A stretch of 64,000 bases of DNA from Hibiscus mutabilis. Taxonomy: Eukaryota > Streptophyta > Magnoliopsida > Malvales > Malvaceae. This document shows positions 38,066 through 50,560 of this stretch, in pieces. How positions within the stretch are numbered: position 1 is the stretch's first letter; every line of letters starts with the position of its first letter. Position numbers and translations under genes: made by a program. The DNA lies in the NCBI GenBank assembly GCA_019671005.1, contig CM033732.1, positions 12,125,932 to 12,189,931 of the forward strand, written 5' to 3'. The notes beneath the pieces are model-generated. The model made no database searches, was not told the origin of the DNA, and worked only from the letters and a program-made list of their open reading frames with translations.

Positions 38066-39336
38066 AATTGGTTGGTAACCTGTAACTGAGAAAACAAGTG
38101 TCGACGTATATTAGCTGCATTTAAACCTACCGCGCAGTAGACCTACTCTGGAAAAGAGGGTAAAAACAATTACAAACAGGGGCTTATCTAGCATAGGTCA
38201 TGGTAGGTCACTTGGCCTACCATAAAAAATTTGGATAAACTACATTAGAGGCCACTCAATTATTTATAAAGTTATGATTGGACCACTCAATTATTAAAAG
38301 TTACAATTAGGTCACTCAATTAAAATTTTAGTTACTATTGGATCACTCATCCTTAAAATACAAACGAACATCTAACAAGATTTGGTATAACGATAGTTTG
38401 AATCCTAAAACTCATATATTCTACCAAATTTAGTCCTAATTCAAAAATTTAACCCTTAATATTTAAAAAGAGATCAATTTAGTCATTTCCCCCCAAATCG
38501 CAAGTATACCCTCGTTAACATTAGAGTACTTCATTTAAAATCATTAATTAATCTGATGCACAAATTTATAAATGTAAATATATTTATAATTATTTTTTAA
38601 TGTTAGATCTATATTTAGTATCTATATTAAAATTAAACTCATTAAACCTGTTTAAAATTATTTTTAAAAACCTTCAATTTTAGTTATTGCTATCCTGTAA
38701 TTTTCTACAAAAGTTAAGGTTTTCGTATTATTATACAGTTTTTTTTAACGACTTAATTATTTTCCTTTTATTTTAAAATAAACTAATAATTAAAATTTTT
38801 AATTTTCTGAATTTTTATTATTACACATATTTCTTAAATTCTTAGCAAGTCTGTGCACTTTCATTAAAAAAGTTGTATGATTTTTACAATAATTTTAAAT
38901 TTTTTGTTCTTATTTACAAATTTACTAATTTTTAAGAAGTTTATATTATTATGAAAATTATAAAAAAAATATTATTTGATATCTTACTATCTTCTCATGC
39001 ATGCACTTGTAAAAAGAGTAAAGAACCATTTTAACCAATAAAAATTGATGTTTTTATTTCTATTTTACTTACAAAGAATGATTGCTATAAAAAAGATAAA
39101 AATAAGAGCTTTCTCTCTCAAAAATTAATTGTATAATAATAATAATAAGTTGATAAAGATTTGGTGATAGAAATTAGTGATCATTCATATGGAAGTGTTG
39201 AAAGTTATTTTAGATGGTTTCAATTACCTATAAGTAATAAAAAAGCTGTGTTCAGGGCATTAGTTGTAAAAATGATGTTTTGGAATGATTGATTAGGGAA
39301 ATTTTTTGTATAAACTAATGTCGTTCCTCTATCCAT

Positions 39337-42300
39337 TGTCACGTCCGTACAACTTCACTAACTCGAACGTGCGGCCTTAGCCGACTTTCGGATGCTGGTG
39401 CGACTAAGTAAGCCTGAAACTGATCAAGCAAGTCCAAGGAATGATCGCAGCTCGGTCACCTTGGTCGGTAGCTTCCACTCATCAATGGCTCGGACTTTGG
39501 CTCCATCTATTTGGATTTTGCCACCACCAACAATATGGCCAAGAAAATGAACCTCCTTCTAGGCAAACGAGCACTTCTTTTCTTTCACATAGAGCTTGTT
39601 CTGTCGCAAGACTTCGAACACCTGTCTCAAGTGCTTAACATGCTCCACAAGAGTCTTGCTATATATAAAAATGTCATCAAGGTAAACCATAACGGACTGA
39701 TCAAGAAAGGGTTGTAGTACCTTGTTCATAAGTGTGCAAAAAGTGGCTGGAGCATTCGTGAGGCCGAAGGGCATCACTAGGAACTCATATGAACCATAGC
39801 AAGTAACACAAGATGTCTTCGGCTCATCCCATGTAGCGATTCTGACTTAGTAATACCCGGACCTCAAATCTAACTTGGTGAACCACCTTACACCACCAAG
39901 CTGATCGAACAAGTCTGCAATAAAGCGAGATCGGATACTTGTTCTTCACCGCGAGCTTGTTCAAAGCTCGATAATCGATGCACATTCGAAGTTCCCCATC
40001 GTGCTTCTTTTAAAATAGCACTAGAGCACCGTAGTGTGCCTTAGATGGTTGGATATAACCTGCTTCTAGGAATTCCTTCAACTGTCTGCGTAACTCCTCT
40101 AACTCGGGCGGAGCCATTCAGTAAGGGGCCTTGGCTGGTGGCTCCACGTCCGGCACGACTTTAATTTTATGATCTACCTCTCTCTTCAGTGGCAGATTCT
40201 TTGGTAACTCGGCTGGCATCACATCTTGGAATTTTGCCAATAATTGTCCCACTTTATCGGGGACCTTCTCGATCATGGTAGGTTCATCTTCCACCAATTC
40301 TGCTAGAAATGTGGATTCCTCTTTGCGCACCCCCTTAGAAAACTGAATCGCTGAAAGTATCTTAGCCCTAACTCTAGCCTCTCGGTTTACTGAAACAATG
40401 CACTGATGTTTCGGGTTAAGGATACATAAACAGTCAGCAAAAGGGACGAGAAACGTATTAATTCGATCAAAGAAGCTAAGCCCAATAACAAACTCAAAAT
40501 CATCAAGCGAGATTACCTTGACGACTTTCTTACCAGTCCAACCTTCAATGTTGAGCTTGACTCTTTTTGCTATGCCGGCAATCATAGTTTCTTTTGAATT
40601 GACGATTTTAATAAACCCACTCGCCTTCTCAACAAAAAGGCCAAGTTTCTTTGCTGCTTGTTTGGACATGAACAACTCTATGGCACCGGTGTCAACTAGT
40701 GCGCTTATTTTCTGGCCAGCTACAGTGATGTCTACAAACATCAGTCCATTCTTCTTGTTGCCTTTCTTGACATCTATGGAACTAAGGATGGATCCAAGCT
40801 TGAGAGTCCCCCTCTCATCGACATCTTTCTCTTGGATGGAAGCAACTTTCACATTCTGCAAAAAGTTCATCGCCAAGTGTTTACCTCCACAAGTGTAACA
40901 CTGGAAAGTTTCATTGTTATTTTCCCATGGCATGCGACCCTTCCAATTGGGTGGCCTCTCATGGCCGTTTGAAGGCTTTTTGGACCTATTCTTCACTGTC
41001 TTGTCTTTGTCTCCTCCCCAATTGCCTTTAGACTTGGCTTTTGGTTTGGACGGCTCAGATTTTTTGTTCTCGTACTGGGCAAGGGACTCTGCCACGGTTA
41101 GGGCTTTGGAAAGACTTGTAACCTCCCTCCGCTTTAACTCTATTCGGACCCACTTCTGAAGTCCATTCATGAAATCAAAGTAACCTTCATCTTCACTCAA
41201 ACTCGGCAGTTGGAGCTTAAGTTCAATGAACTTCTTCACATACTCGAGGATAGTCCCATCATGTTTAAGTTGACGCATCTTCGACTGCACCTCTAGTTGA
41301 GCATTCTTTGGATAGAAATGCTCCTTAAATGCGAGCTGAAAGTTCTTCCATTTCTTGAAGGGAATTGTGTTGTTTTCTCCCTCGTCACATCTACGTCACC
41401 ACCATAAAAGAGCGACATCAGTAAGATAAACAAAAGCAATGTTTACCTTGGTTGTATCGTTATCGATACTCGTCACACGAAAGTACTGTTCAAGGCCCCA
41501 GATGAAGTTGTCTACATCTTGGGCTGCCCTCGACCCACTGAACTTGTTAGGCCGCGGGGCGTCGATCGTTGGCTTGGGTGCTGCGACATCGGTAAGCACT
41601 CCACTCTTTATCGCTGCTTGATAAATGCGAAGCTCACTCTTGAGCTTTTTCATAGAGGCTATCTCGACTTCTAGGGAGTTGTCTCGGCCGTCCAACTTCT
41701 CATACAACTCACCAAGAAGGTTCTCAACCTCCTCTCTGATTTTTCCCTCGATGGATTCAATTAGATCGGAGCGTGACTCATCATCATCTCGGGCCTCCTT
41801 GACTTCCTTCATAGAATTCTCAAGTCTAACGACCTTCTAATCCAAGGCTGCAATGTTGTCCTTGGAACTTCCTCGCTTCTTCTCGCCATTACGTGTTGTG
41901 ACTCCCTCGGTTGCTTGAACTTCGGTGGAGCTTTGTGGTGTCATTCCTTTTGATCAAATAGGCTCTGATATCACTTGTCACGTCCATAGAACTTCATTAA
42001 CTCAAACGTGCGGCCTTAGTCGGCTTCCGAATGCTGGTGCGGCTAAGTAAGCCTGAAACCGATCAAGCAAATATTGCTTAGACCCTTGCGGAAACTAAAA
42101 GAACAACGAAAAGAAATAGCTCACAAAAAGAAGCAAGTGTGTTGAGTGAATGCCAATGTATTCTTCAAAAAATGAGTCAGTAAATGAGGTGGGGCAAGCC
42201 TCTATTTATAGTTGATGCCCCCTACATCCAACGGTAGAAATTAAAGTACATCAATGGCTTAGATCAATCTAAATCTCTAAGCATCCCTAAATTCAAGGAG

Positions 42301-42497
42301 AACCATAAAATTATTAATTAAATAAGGGAAATTAATATTACATGGTTGATTTCCTCCAAGGACTTGATCAAACTCGGACTGGGCCAGCTCGTGTTGATTT
42401 GGATAGGCCCAGGATGATGCAAAGGGCCTCCTAGGCAGCTGGTTCGCGCTGGTTGCACCTTGGTGTTGGCTGGACTCAGTCGCTGGTCCACGGTACG
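39337..42497 (-). mobile_element. Minus-strand Ty3/gypsy fragment inserted in the hAT element
   Basis: The right LTR starts TGTCACGTCCATAGAAC at 41976 and runs to about 42490 (ends GGTCCA) or 42497. A reversed primer site, GGCTCTGATATCA, lies at 41961-41973. The left end repeats only the first 98 or so bp of the LTR (TGTCACGTCCGTACAAC, 39337-39434) and then jumps into reverse transcriptase, so RNase H, integrase and most of one LTR are missing. The whole is flanked by a 30-bp direct duplication with one mismatch (39307-39336 and 42498-42527), far longer than the 5 bp that integrase makes. Confidence 0.8.
39440..41815 (-). pseudogene. Gag-protease-RT fragment of the minus-strand gypsy element
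   Basis: Reading on the minus strand from 41812: a coiled-coil N-terminus (KEVKEARDDDESRS..), a capsid start (RPNKFSGSRAAQDVDNFIWG) ending LLWW, then one TGA stop at about 41393. From 41290 a 390-codon open frame carries the rest of capsid (MRQLKHDGTILEYVKKFIEL), a zinc knuckle CYTCGGKHLAMNF whose last cysteine is replaced, and a protease with ALVDTGAIELFMS, so the D-T-G is present. RT follows with frame breaks and includes MPFGLTNAPATF and the catalytic YLDDIFIYS (about 39650-39700). It ends after FLGHIVGGG. The long open frame suggests a younger insertion than A, B or C. Confidence 0.85.
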
Positions 42498-42732
42498 TGT
42501 ATAAACTAATGTGGTTCCTCTATCCATGTATTTTATTAAAGAAAGTTAGTAACTAAATTATAGTGGACCTCTTACATATATATTTAGGTGTGATTGAAAA
42601 GTCTTTTGTCATGTTAGTTATAAACATCTTAAGTAATTTTTGATGACTTGTTCAATTTACTTATATCTTATATACGATTTTATTTATTATATGCGGTGAA
42701 CTACTAAGTTTAAATTCTTAGATCTGCCCTTG

Positions 42733-43055
42733 TATAAACACACATTTATAGTATATATATAAGACACAAATATCACCTGAGAAACCAACCAAATAAAGCA
42801 ATAAATATTCATGCTAAACTCATTTCCACTAATAAAATGGATCGAGTCCAAGAAGAAAGATATAAGCAAGGATACAAGAAACATATATATACTGAAACAA
42901 GTTCGTCACAACAAGTGTAGGAAGTGACTTGCTTTGTACAATTTGAACCACCCTCTCTAACACACTCAGATCAAACAAATTTGTTACAGGGTTTCCAACA
43001 ACAAACCTTTACCCTCAATTAGTGTCTTCCACCGAAATCTGAACTCCATAAGATT
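42733..43055 (-). other. Downstream (3'UTR side) of TKI1
   Basis: 323 bp between the hAT end and the TKI1 stop codon. No gene. It would hold the 3'UTR of the minus-strand gene. I could not single out a poly(A) signal. Confidence 0.5.
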
Positions 43056-46000
43056 TCAGTTTTCACCACCGATTTTAAAAGCCGGTGAGATGCTATCTCG
43101 AGCTTCTACTGTTGATGCTGGTTCTTTCTTGTCCGAACCAAAAAATGAGCAATTTTGGAAAGCATCCAGACTACTGGCTATCAGACAGTTCAAACCCCCA
43201 AGGCTATCACCCAAAATTAAATCTTCATTGTGGTACTTACAAGATGGTAGATCGATATCTAGTGGTCCTAGAGAGTCAGGCTGTGATGCCGTGAACAAGA
43301 AAGATGGTCAGTTGTATAAAGAACTTACGACTTTGCAAACACTTGTTTTGCAGGTTAATGCAAATGAAATGCTCAGAAGAGGTAACATACCCAATAAATG
43401 TCAGTCAGCCGTTTGAAATTGTTTTCGGTAGTATCCATGATGTGTGGATCAGATGGGCACTCATCTGGGAGGTCTTCACAAGCAGAATTTTCCATTGGCT
43501 CCTCTGGATCAGGTGACACCTGTGAGAGCAGTAAGATATGGCTTCAGATAACTGTTCTGACACTTGGACAATCAAACTGCCAGAACAGGAAGTAAGACAC
43601 ACCTTGGTATGGGTGCCCGATTCCGCTAAGTTTGGTCTTGCAATCTCTTTGCAGACTGCTTGAGAAGTAGCATCGGAGAATCTAGGAACATCTGCAATAG
43701 GAATAGGAATCTTTTGAAACGAGAAGGCATCACATGTTTCTTCAGCATCCCAGATAGGAGATGTAAGGGATGCTAATGATGGAACTTCCATCTTGTTCTG
43801 ATGCATAGATATATGAGCAGCAATAGCTGCGTCAAATGAATCACAGCTGAATGGAATCTGCTGAAGACAATGCAAGCTTTCCGTAACATCATGATCAACA
43901 CGGTTACCATCCAAGTCGTCAGGCACTTCTGCAAGAAGATCTCCAACACTTATGTTTGTAAGGCTGTCAGCCCACTCTCCAGCAGATAACGCAGCAGTAC
44001 TATTTTTTAATCTCTGATCATCCTAAGAAAAGAAAAGAACTGAAATGTCAGGAATATAGGGGGAATCAACATGAAAACTATCCATAATAATAGATCTTGG
44101 ATGTAAAATGTAGTCACTGCCTATTCTTTAAAGCAAATCTGGAATGCTGCTTGATGGGGAAGTCCGAGCAACAGATTATGTCACTTATCTAGGTCATAGG
44201 GAAAGAGATTTACATGGACTCTGTCCTCCTAATAGCAGAATTCAGAAGAGATGATCTCTTGATCTAGCAGATAACTAGTCAGTCATTTGCAGCAGATTAC
44301 TTTTTGAAGCTCAAGATAATAAATAAAATTGATTGATAGGTCTAAATTAAGGCTATCAGAGTTAGATAAACACAAACATCACGGCTTTGGGAAAGAACAA
44401 GTTGGACAGTTTTAAATCATAATTGCCAGCTGACTCTCAAACAGATTTGAAATCTTTGAGAGAGGGATGGACACTTACTCCGTCTTCCAACCATCGCATA
44501 ATGGCAATACTGCAAGTCTCACTTCTATTTGATGAAGAATTTCTAGCATGAATAGAGGAATCCCCAAGATTATCTTTAAGACCGGTGGTACGGTATTTGC
44601 CCATCCCGTTGGGAAAATCAGTTAGAGGAGGTTCAAGAGCATTATTTTCTTTCAGTAACGTTGGGTGAGTCTTGCAAGGATCATCAAGTTTCTTAGATAG
44701 ATCACTGTTAGTTGAGACAGATACTTGTGCTTCTTCCACAACACGGCGGTGCATACTTTCAACATTCACATTATGCACACCGGGAAGGTAGGTTGAGGAA
44801 ACAGGTGCTTGCCACGTCAAAGGTTCAACTTCAGCATCAGAAAACCAACCATACCTTCAAATAAAGCTTATATCAGTGTTCATTCAAATCTAACACAGAA
44901 GATAGCTATGAGGCCAAAGTAATTCAGGAACTACCTTAGGCGAAATACTTGGGGGCTCCCAATCATTGCATATACATCTGCAGCACTGACAATGGCCGCT
45001 TGGGTCCATCTCTGGTACGCCTTAAGGTTTTCTCTTTGAACACCATAAGGGAAAAGCATAAGCTCTCCTGAGGCTACACTTGAGTTGCCCCATTTTCGAT
45101 TCAGATGCTCCAATATGGATGATATCTTCTTTCGAATACTAAGAGTGAGTTCCAAGTAGGGATTGTGTTTATCCTGACAAGAGATGAAGACAAATTATTT
45201 CCTTAATACTTCGCAACTGATAATACTTAGTGGTACATCAAAATAATTTCCTTTAGGCGCCCACCATTTCCAAGGCTCTTCTAGTATTGTCATCAATTGG
45301 AAAGAGTTGGAGCTTCAGTTTCAGAGCAGCATGTATGTTGCTCTCAGAAAAAGGATTTTGAGAGAGAGCAGGCAAAGGAAGTTGATTATTTCCAACTGGG
45401 TCAGGAATCTTATGCCCTGGAGTTGGAGCTGGAGCTGGAGTGACAAAAAAAAAGGAAGCATTGAAAAATTTTCTCATGTTCATGGTAATTTCAATTCAAG
45501 GAAATAACTGACAAATTGATCAAGTTCAATGTTACCTGGTGTTTCTTGTTCATGCTCAACTTCTTTGTCATTAATAGTTTTCTCCAAATGCTCAGCAGCA
45601 TCGGCAACCAAAGAAACACCAGCAATTGCAGCCTTTTCCCATTTTTTATATGCAGCTGATGAAGCAACTGCCAAGCATTGTATAGTCATACTGTTTGCCA
45701 TAATTTTAATGGAAACCAAGAAAATTGAACTGAGGGAATTCCCGTACTAAACCTTAAAACTTTAGGTGCTAATAATACTAAGCAAGAACAATAAGAAACT
45801 GTAAAATGAAGCTACCATGGCATCAGCAACAATGTTTAGTAATATGAAAGTAGAAAGATGAAAAGTAAATAACGAATGGCTATAACATCACATGAGCAAT
45901 ACATAAAAGTAAATAAAAAGTGGAAAACTTACGGTGCTGCAATAATCGGGAGATAGCTGTTAGAGAATTTATTTAGATGGTAGTACCTGATTTCGATCGA

Positions 46001-47443
46001 TGCCTTGCAGGCTTCATGGTATTTGACTCCCCTTTGCTATTGCTACGATTAGCACCTACATTGCTATTACGCTTAAATGAAACTTTTGCAGGTCCTAATT
46101 TTTGAATGTTTTGACTCTCTACAAGAACCAGCTTGACAGTACGAGCATCGTGTCCAGAAGCCCTACTCTGATTTGTAAAAGTGTTGGGAGATGTAGGTGA
46201 AATATTCTCTCCATGAGATGGTCGTTTTCTTACATTCTTCCTCCGGTCTTTCAAGAGTTGATGCTCCTTCATTGAGGCGAGCCACCAGTCAGTCCAACAC
46301 AAGCATAAAGTATCATGTTAAGGGGGGAAGCAAACGAGCAGTATACAAGATTCATTTGACTAACCAAAGCTTCAATAAAAACTTTAAATCTTCGAGGTTT
46401 CAAATGAAGTTTTGAGGCTTTGCAGCTATACTTTTCTAATAGAGACCACCTGTAAAAGAATACGTCCAATTTTGAATGAAACAAAAAATATAATGGGTCA
46501 AGTCTCTGTTAATGTATCATTGTCGCAGCATGATACCTTATAAAATTTAAAATTCTAACTTTCATGGTTAAAAATGGGAACATAAAGGAAGAGCTTGTCA
46601 TTTGAAGAGACGCCTCAGCTCAATAAATTTGCTATAAACCAATATACTGATGCCTTGTGATTGACTTAAAACTTATACTATTTACCAATGCTCTAAGAAT
46701 GCATCCTACAAATTATATAATGTATTTATTTAAATAAGTTTTAAGAAAAAGAAGTTCCCAGCTTTACCAGCGTAGCATTGCTGCATTAGTATCTTCAGAG
46801 TTTTTGGCATCCAAACATAGTCCAGGACCCAGAAGCTTGTTCATACGCCTGACAAGACGATAGTAATAATGTCGGACCTACAATTTTCAAAATGAAGAAG
46901 AAAATCAAAAATTGATAAGGGGATGTGATTTGACATATATTGATAATGAAACAATCACAATAAAATGTAGTAGCAACCTGATCCTTGTTTTTACTTTGCA
47001 CGCGGCATGTAATCTTCTCAAAATTCTGCAGGTAATGCAAATGTTAGGAAATATTATAAACAAAAATAAATAAAAGCCAAATGACAAGTAAGATTGGCTT
47101 GCCTTCCCAACTTGTCGTAATGCAGTGAAGAAACTCTCTTCCTCTTCACGTGTCCAAGCAGCCCACTGCCTAGTTGGCTTTCTAGCTAGCATTAGGCATT
47201 CAATTCATAAATTCGAACAAAAATTAAATGCAAAATAAGTATTTTTCATAGATAGAAATGGTGCGTGGACTGAGTTGCGGAAAATCATTATAAGGAATAC
47301 AAGTGCATCAACTTACTAGGTTGCTCTAGCACAGAATTATTCGAGGCGGACAATGCTACATTAGGATCTCCAATCTGAATATGAATATTTTCTTGATTAT
47401 TTTGTGCCCCAGAGGCTAAAGGTACCTGTGACTCTGTCTGCAT
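43056..47443 (-). CDS. TKI1: TSL-kinase interacting protein 1 homologue (SANT/Myb domain)
   Basis: Thirteen coding exons, minus strand: 47443-47317, 47185-47103, 47025-46978, 46877-46768, 46449-46365, 46266-45987, 45667-45536, 45434-45265, 45173-44935, 44854-44479, 44022-43603, 43519-43391, 43280-43056. They sum to 2424 bp (807 residues plus stop) with all phases consistent and no internal stop. Residues about 48-100 form a SANT/Myb-like domain (WTREEEESFFTALRQVGKNF, then QVRHYYYRLVRRMN). A basic KDRRKNVRKRP stretch near residue 157 may be a nuclear signal. Conserved blocks follow: AAYKKWEKAAIAGVSLVADA, ELTLSIRKKISSILEHLNRK, the region up to GSPQVFRLRYGWFSD, and the C-terminal WPDSLGPLDIDLP..FFGSDKKEP. 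TKI1 was found in Arabidopsis as a partner of the nuclear kinase TOUSLED; its exact role is unclear. Other splice sites are GT-AG; intron 2 uses GC. The start is the first ATG in the exon. Confidence 0.9.
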
Positions 47444-48696
47444 GTTGATAGCATCACAAGAAAACTAATGGCTCATCCCCTTCGAATTTGTATACAATCA
47501 ATCAAGAAGACCTATTTATCAGAAGGAAAATAAGTTTAAAATCAAATAGAAAACTGGGAAAGGCAACTACTAAAGGAACACGAACGAAAATATACTCATA
47601 ACAAACAAACAGAAAGCAAACATGAAAGTTTATGTACGCCCCTTCCTCATGAAAATAGTGAAAATGATTCATTCCCCTCTTTGGCTCTCAACAAATAAAA
47701 TAGATTTTTATTGGAAGAAACAATCATGAATTTTGTGGCTAAACTGCATTTCAATTATAGCATAGTTCATGGTTTGCGGAAAATCACATCAAACAGAACA
47801 TTAAACAATGTCTTCATATTGACGAATGGTAAAAACTTCACATGCTACTAGAGCAAAGGCACAATCCATTAATCATATTTGAAGACCTAAACATGTCTCC
47901 TCTTAGGATCATAAACCAGTACAGTGGTTAGAAAAATAACTCCAAGCATGCAACCAAGTGAACGCTATGCATCCTTGGTATCCCTCAATGTAACTATCAA
48001 AATTGATGGGTTTAATATATAAAGAAAATGATATTCATCTTTTCTTGCCCATCGTTTTCTTTTTTCAGTTCCACTTCAATAAACACAAATGTAAAACAAT
48101 TTGCATCCAACAGACAACGAAATCAAACAATGCATTTGAATTCATCAAACAATCAATCTTCACATTAAAGAAATTACGAATGACATACCAAACAAAGCAA
48201 CATTCTTAGCCGCACACTACACATCCTGAGAACATTTGAATTTCCTTGTACAAATAAACAGCAAGACCATCAAATGCCATCTCAGAATTTATCTTCTGAT
48301 ATCCAAATTCACGAAATAAAGCAAGCAATACAGCTTTACAAAAGATACAGATTTCAAAAATAAAAAAAATAAAACCCTATCTAGTTGCTAGGGAATGGGA
48401 GAAAGCTAAAAGCATCAAAATCTCGAGCTTAATTTGTTTCAAGTGCATGAGATCCCATAGAACACAAAAGAAATGAACGAAAAGACAACTGTACGACAAT
48501 TTGATCAAATTGAATTCCATTTTCATATCAAAACAAAACGAGCAGAAAAGGGGAAAAACACACTTCAGACCATTGAATAATTTAAATTCTCTCGCAACCA
48601 AACAAAATCTAGGGTTTCGAACTACAGTAAGAGTTGATCGGCAAAAGCTTAAAAAAAAGAAAATTAAGAATAATTTGAAGTTAGTTTTAAAACTAC

Positions 48697-48850
48697 CTGA
48701 GATAAGAACAGATTTGGAGGAATCAAAGGAGCTGAGATTTGAGCAAAGAAGAAAAGCTATGGAAACCGGAAGAATCTTCCGACAGACGGCTACGGTTAGG
48801 GAGATGGGGAATTTTTTTTCTTTAATTTTTATTTTTTTACTTTGAAGGAG
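48697..48850 (-). other. TKI1: 5'UTR exon of TKI1
   Basis: Reversed, this is a C/T-rich leader ending TTCTTATCTCAG|GTAGTTTT, a good splice donor. A first intron of about 1.2 kb would lead to the coding exon at 47443; the acceptor may be ATTAG at about 47465. The right edge is a guess: an A/T-rich stretch with TTTATATATT at 48963-48974 could be the TATA box. The frame in the opposite direction (48501-48845) is a shadow of this exon and intron. Confidence 0.55.
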
Positions 48851-50560
48851 CAAACAATGATTTTTTTTTGTTTATTTTGGTAATTTGAATGATTAAAGAG
48901 TAAAGTAATTTAATAAGTTTGAGTATTGGATTTATCATTTAATAAGATAACTTTAAACAGATAATATATAAATATTTTTTCTGAAAAAATAATATATAAC
49001 TACCGAACAATGCAAAAAATAACAATTAAAATAGAAAAAAATAACATTAATAAAATAAAAAAATTGGATAACACAGATAATATGTTAACAATCAATAAAA
49101 AAATTGAAAAATAAAAGAGGAGTTTTTTATTTTCTTGAAAATCTTAATCACCATATATATTGCCTAAGGTGGAATATTTATTTTTTAAAAAAATAAAAAG
49201 AACGAAAGAAAGTAGTTTATTTTTATTTAATTAAAGCAAACACGTGTCCTTCACATCTGAGGGGGTGAAAGGGCATAAATGTAATATGCTAAGTGGGTTA
49301 CAAAATAAAATGGACCGACTTTTTTTTTGATCAAAGAACACTTTATAGCCAAAACAGAAAAATTACAACATACATTTCAAAGCAGCAGGTAAGTTCGTTG
49401 TTCAATCAAACGGACAAGAATCCGGGCTTTTGCAACCTAATCGACCGTTTTATTACACGACCGAAAAACAAAAGAGAAAGAAAAAGAAGGATTCGAAAGA
49501 GATAAATTTAGAATGTCCTAAAATGAACCGACTTTATTACATATTATATATATATATATTTGATAATTAATAAATTTGGATTATTCTGTGCATTGTATTG
49601 TGAGTTTTCTGTTTTATTATTAGTTTATGGAAAAAAAATTGATACCTTTAGTTTACACATGCCTTTTAATTTTAGGGGTTAGGGTTTTAGTTTAGAGGTT
49701 TAGGTTGTAGGGTTTAGAATTTAAGGTTAGTGTTTAAAATTTATTGTATATGGTTTAAGGTTAGAAATTTAGGATTTAAATTTTTATAATATAAATACGT
49801 ATGCTTGTATAAAATTAATTTTACACCGCCCGTGTATCAAGGTTTTACCCTTAGTTTATTTATATGCAAAAGTTATTTAACCCAAATTGGCCCTTCTAGT
49901 CAAAATAACCAAAGTTTGTTGTTCCGACGTCGTTCGATCAATCCATGTAGAACTTTTGAAAACTCCAAATCAAACTCTTTGTTTTTCTTCTTTGACTTAA
50001 AAACTAGAGTTCAAAGGGATGGGCTGGACATTTCCCACTTGCATAAAACGAATTAATTACGTTTTAAACTCTTTTAAAAATAAGTTTTTTTTATACTTCC
50101 GCCACTATGCCCTAAGGTGGTAATCGGGTGGGGAATAATAAAAAATTATGGGGAAACGAACCAACGGATATGGGGAACAACCAAAATCTTTACCCATGGG
50201 TACCCATGGGGACAGAGAAGGGGACAAGGGAAGTTCTATCATCGAAGCTTAAATGGGGATGAGGACGATGATTGTTATATCTGAACCATGGGGATAACCG
50301 AACTGTACCCGTATAAATCACATAGGGATTCCCGAAAAATATTTGCAGGGATCCCAATATTTTATAAAGTTAGATGGTCATAAGGGTAATTTACCAATAT
50401 TTCAACAAAAATCTAATCTCCATAATCTGAGTATGACCGGCTGGAGTTTGGAAATTTTTCGTATATTCTATAAAAATAATTAGAAAGTGTTCTATACATC
50501 GTTGTAACGTGATTCGGTCTAGTTTTATTCCAAATACACGTTGATCGATTTCAATATGTT
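48851..50560. other. AT-rich intergenic region
   Basis: No gene. It holds the TKI1 promoter side (48851-49300), a TA run near 49546, a stretch of degenerate GGTTTAG words (49675-49790) and a purine-rich segment with repeated GGGGA and CCCATGGGTACCCATGGGG (50110-50350). The last is like a decayed repeat that I cannot assign. Confidence 0.5.
49241..49246. promoter_or_regulatory. G-box-like CACGTG upstream of TKI1
   Basis: ACACGTGTCC about 400 bp upstream of the presumed TKI1 start. It is a canonical G-box/ABRE core, but a single 6-mer is weak evidence. Confidence 0.25.

Larger units (their letters stand above)
34628..38176 (-). mobile_element. Right part of the probable MULE
   Basis: A non-retroviral block between the truncated LTR and the second hAT copy. 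It holds a FAR1-like coding fragment and a transposase N-terminus-like exon on the minus strand, a promoter-like segment with triplicated repeats, and a tandem array next to its outer end. The motif TAACATTTTAGG, frequent here on the minus strand, recurs on + in the left part (3800, 4230). This fits two inverted subterminal regions of one element. No exact terminal inverted repeat was recognised, so this is a grouping by inference. Confidence 0.4.
38177..42732. mobile_element. Non-autonomous hAT (Tip100-like) element, copy 2, interrupted
   Basis: 38177-39336 and 42498-42732 together align with copy 1 (114-1480) from CAGGGGCTTATCTA to the end TAGATCTGCCCTTG. Differences are scattered substitutions and short indels, a few per 100 bp. 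The flanking 8-mers (ATTACAAA and TATAAACA) do not match well. A 3.2-kb gypsy fragment sits at 39337-42497. Confidence 0.75.

Noticed and set aside
40518..41159. Two + strand frames in the 39337 element
   Set aside because: They are antisense to the 390-codon gag-protease frame on minus.
41961..41973. tRNA-Met gene fragments at 17097, 26524, 41961, 59040, 63755
   Set aside because: They are 13-20 bp matches directly beside LTR ends, so they are primer binding sites, not tRNA genes.
48377..48853. 158-codon frame on minus at the TKI1 5' end
   Set aside because: It spans the 5'UTR exon, the donor site and the intron; no ortholog is recognisable and composition is F/L/S-rich.
49675..49790. Interstitial telomeric repeat
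   Set aside because: Words are GGTTTAG-like but irregular, never a run of TTTAGGG, and a homologous stretch lies inside a hAT MITE.
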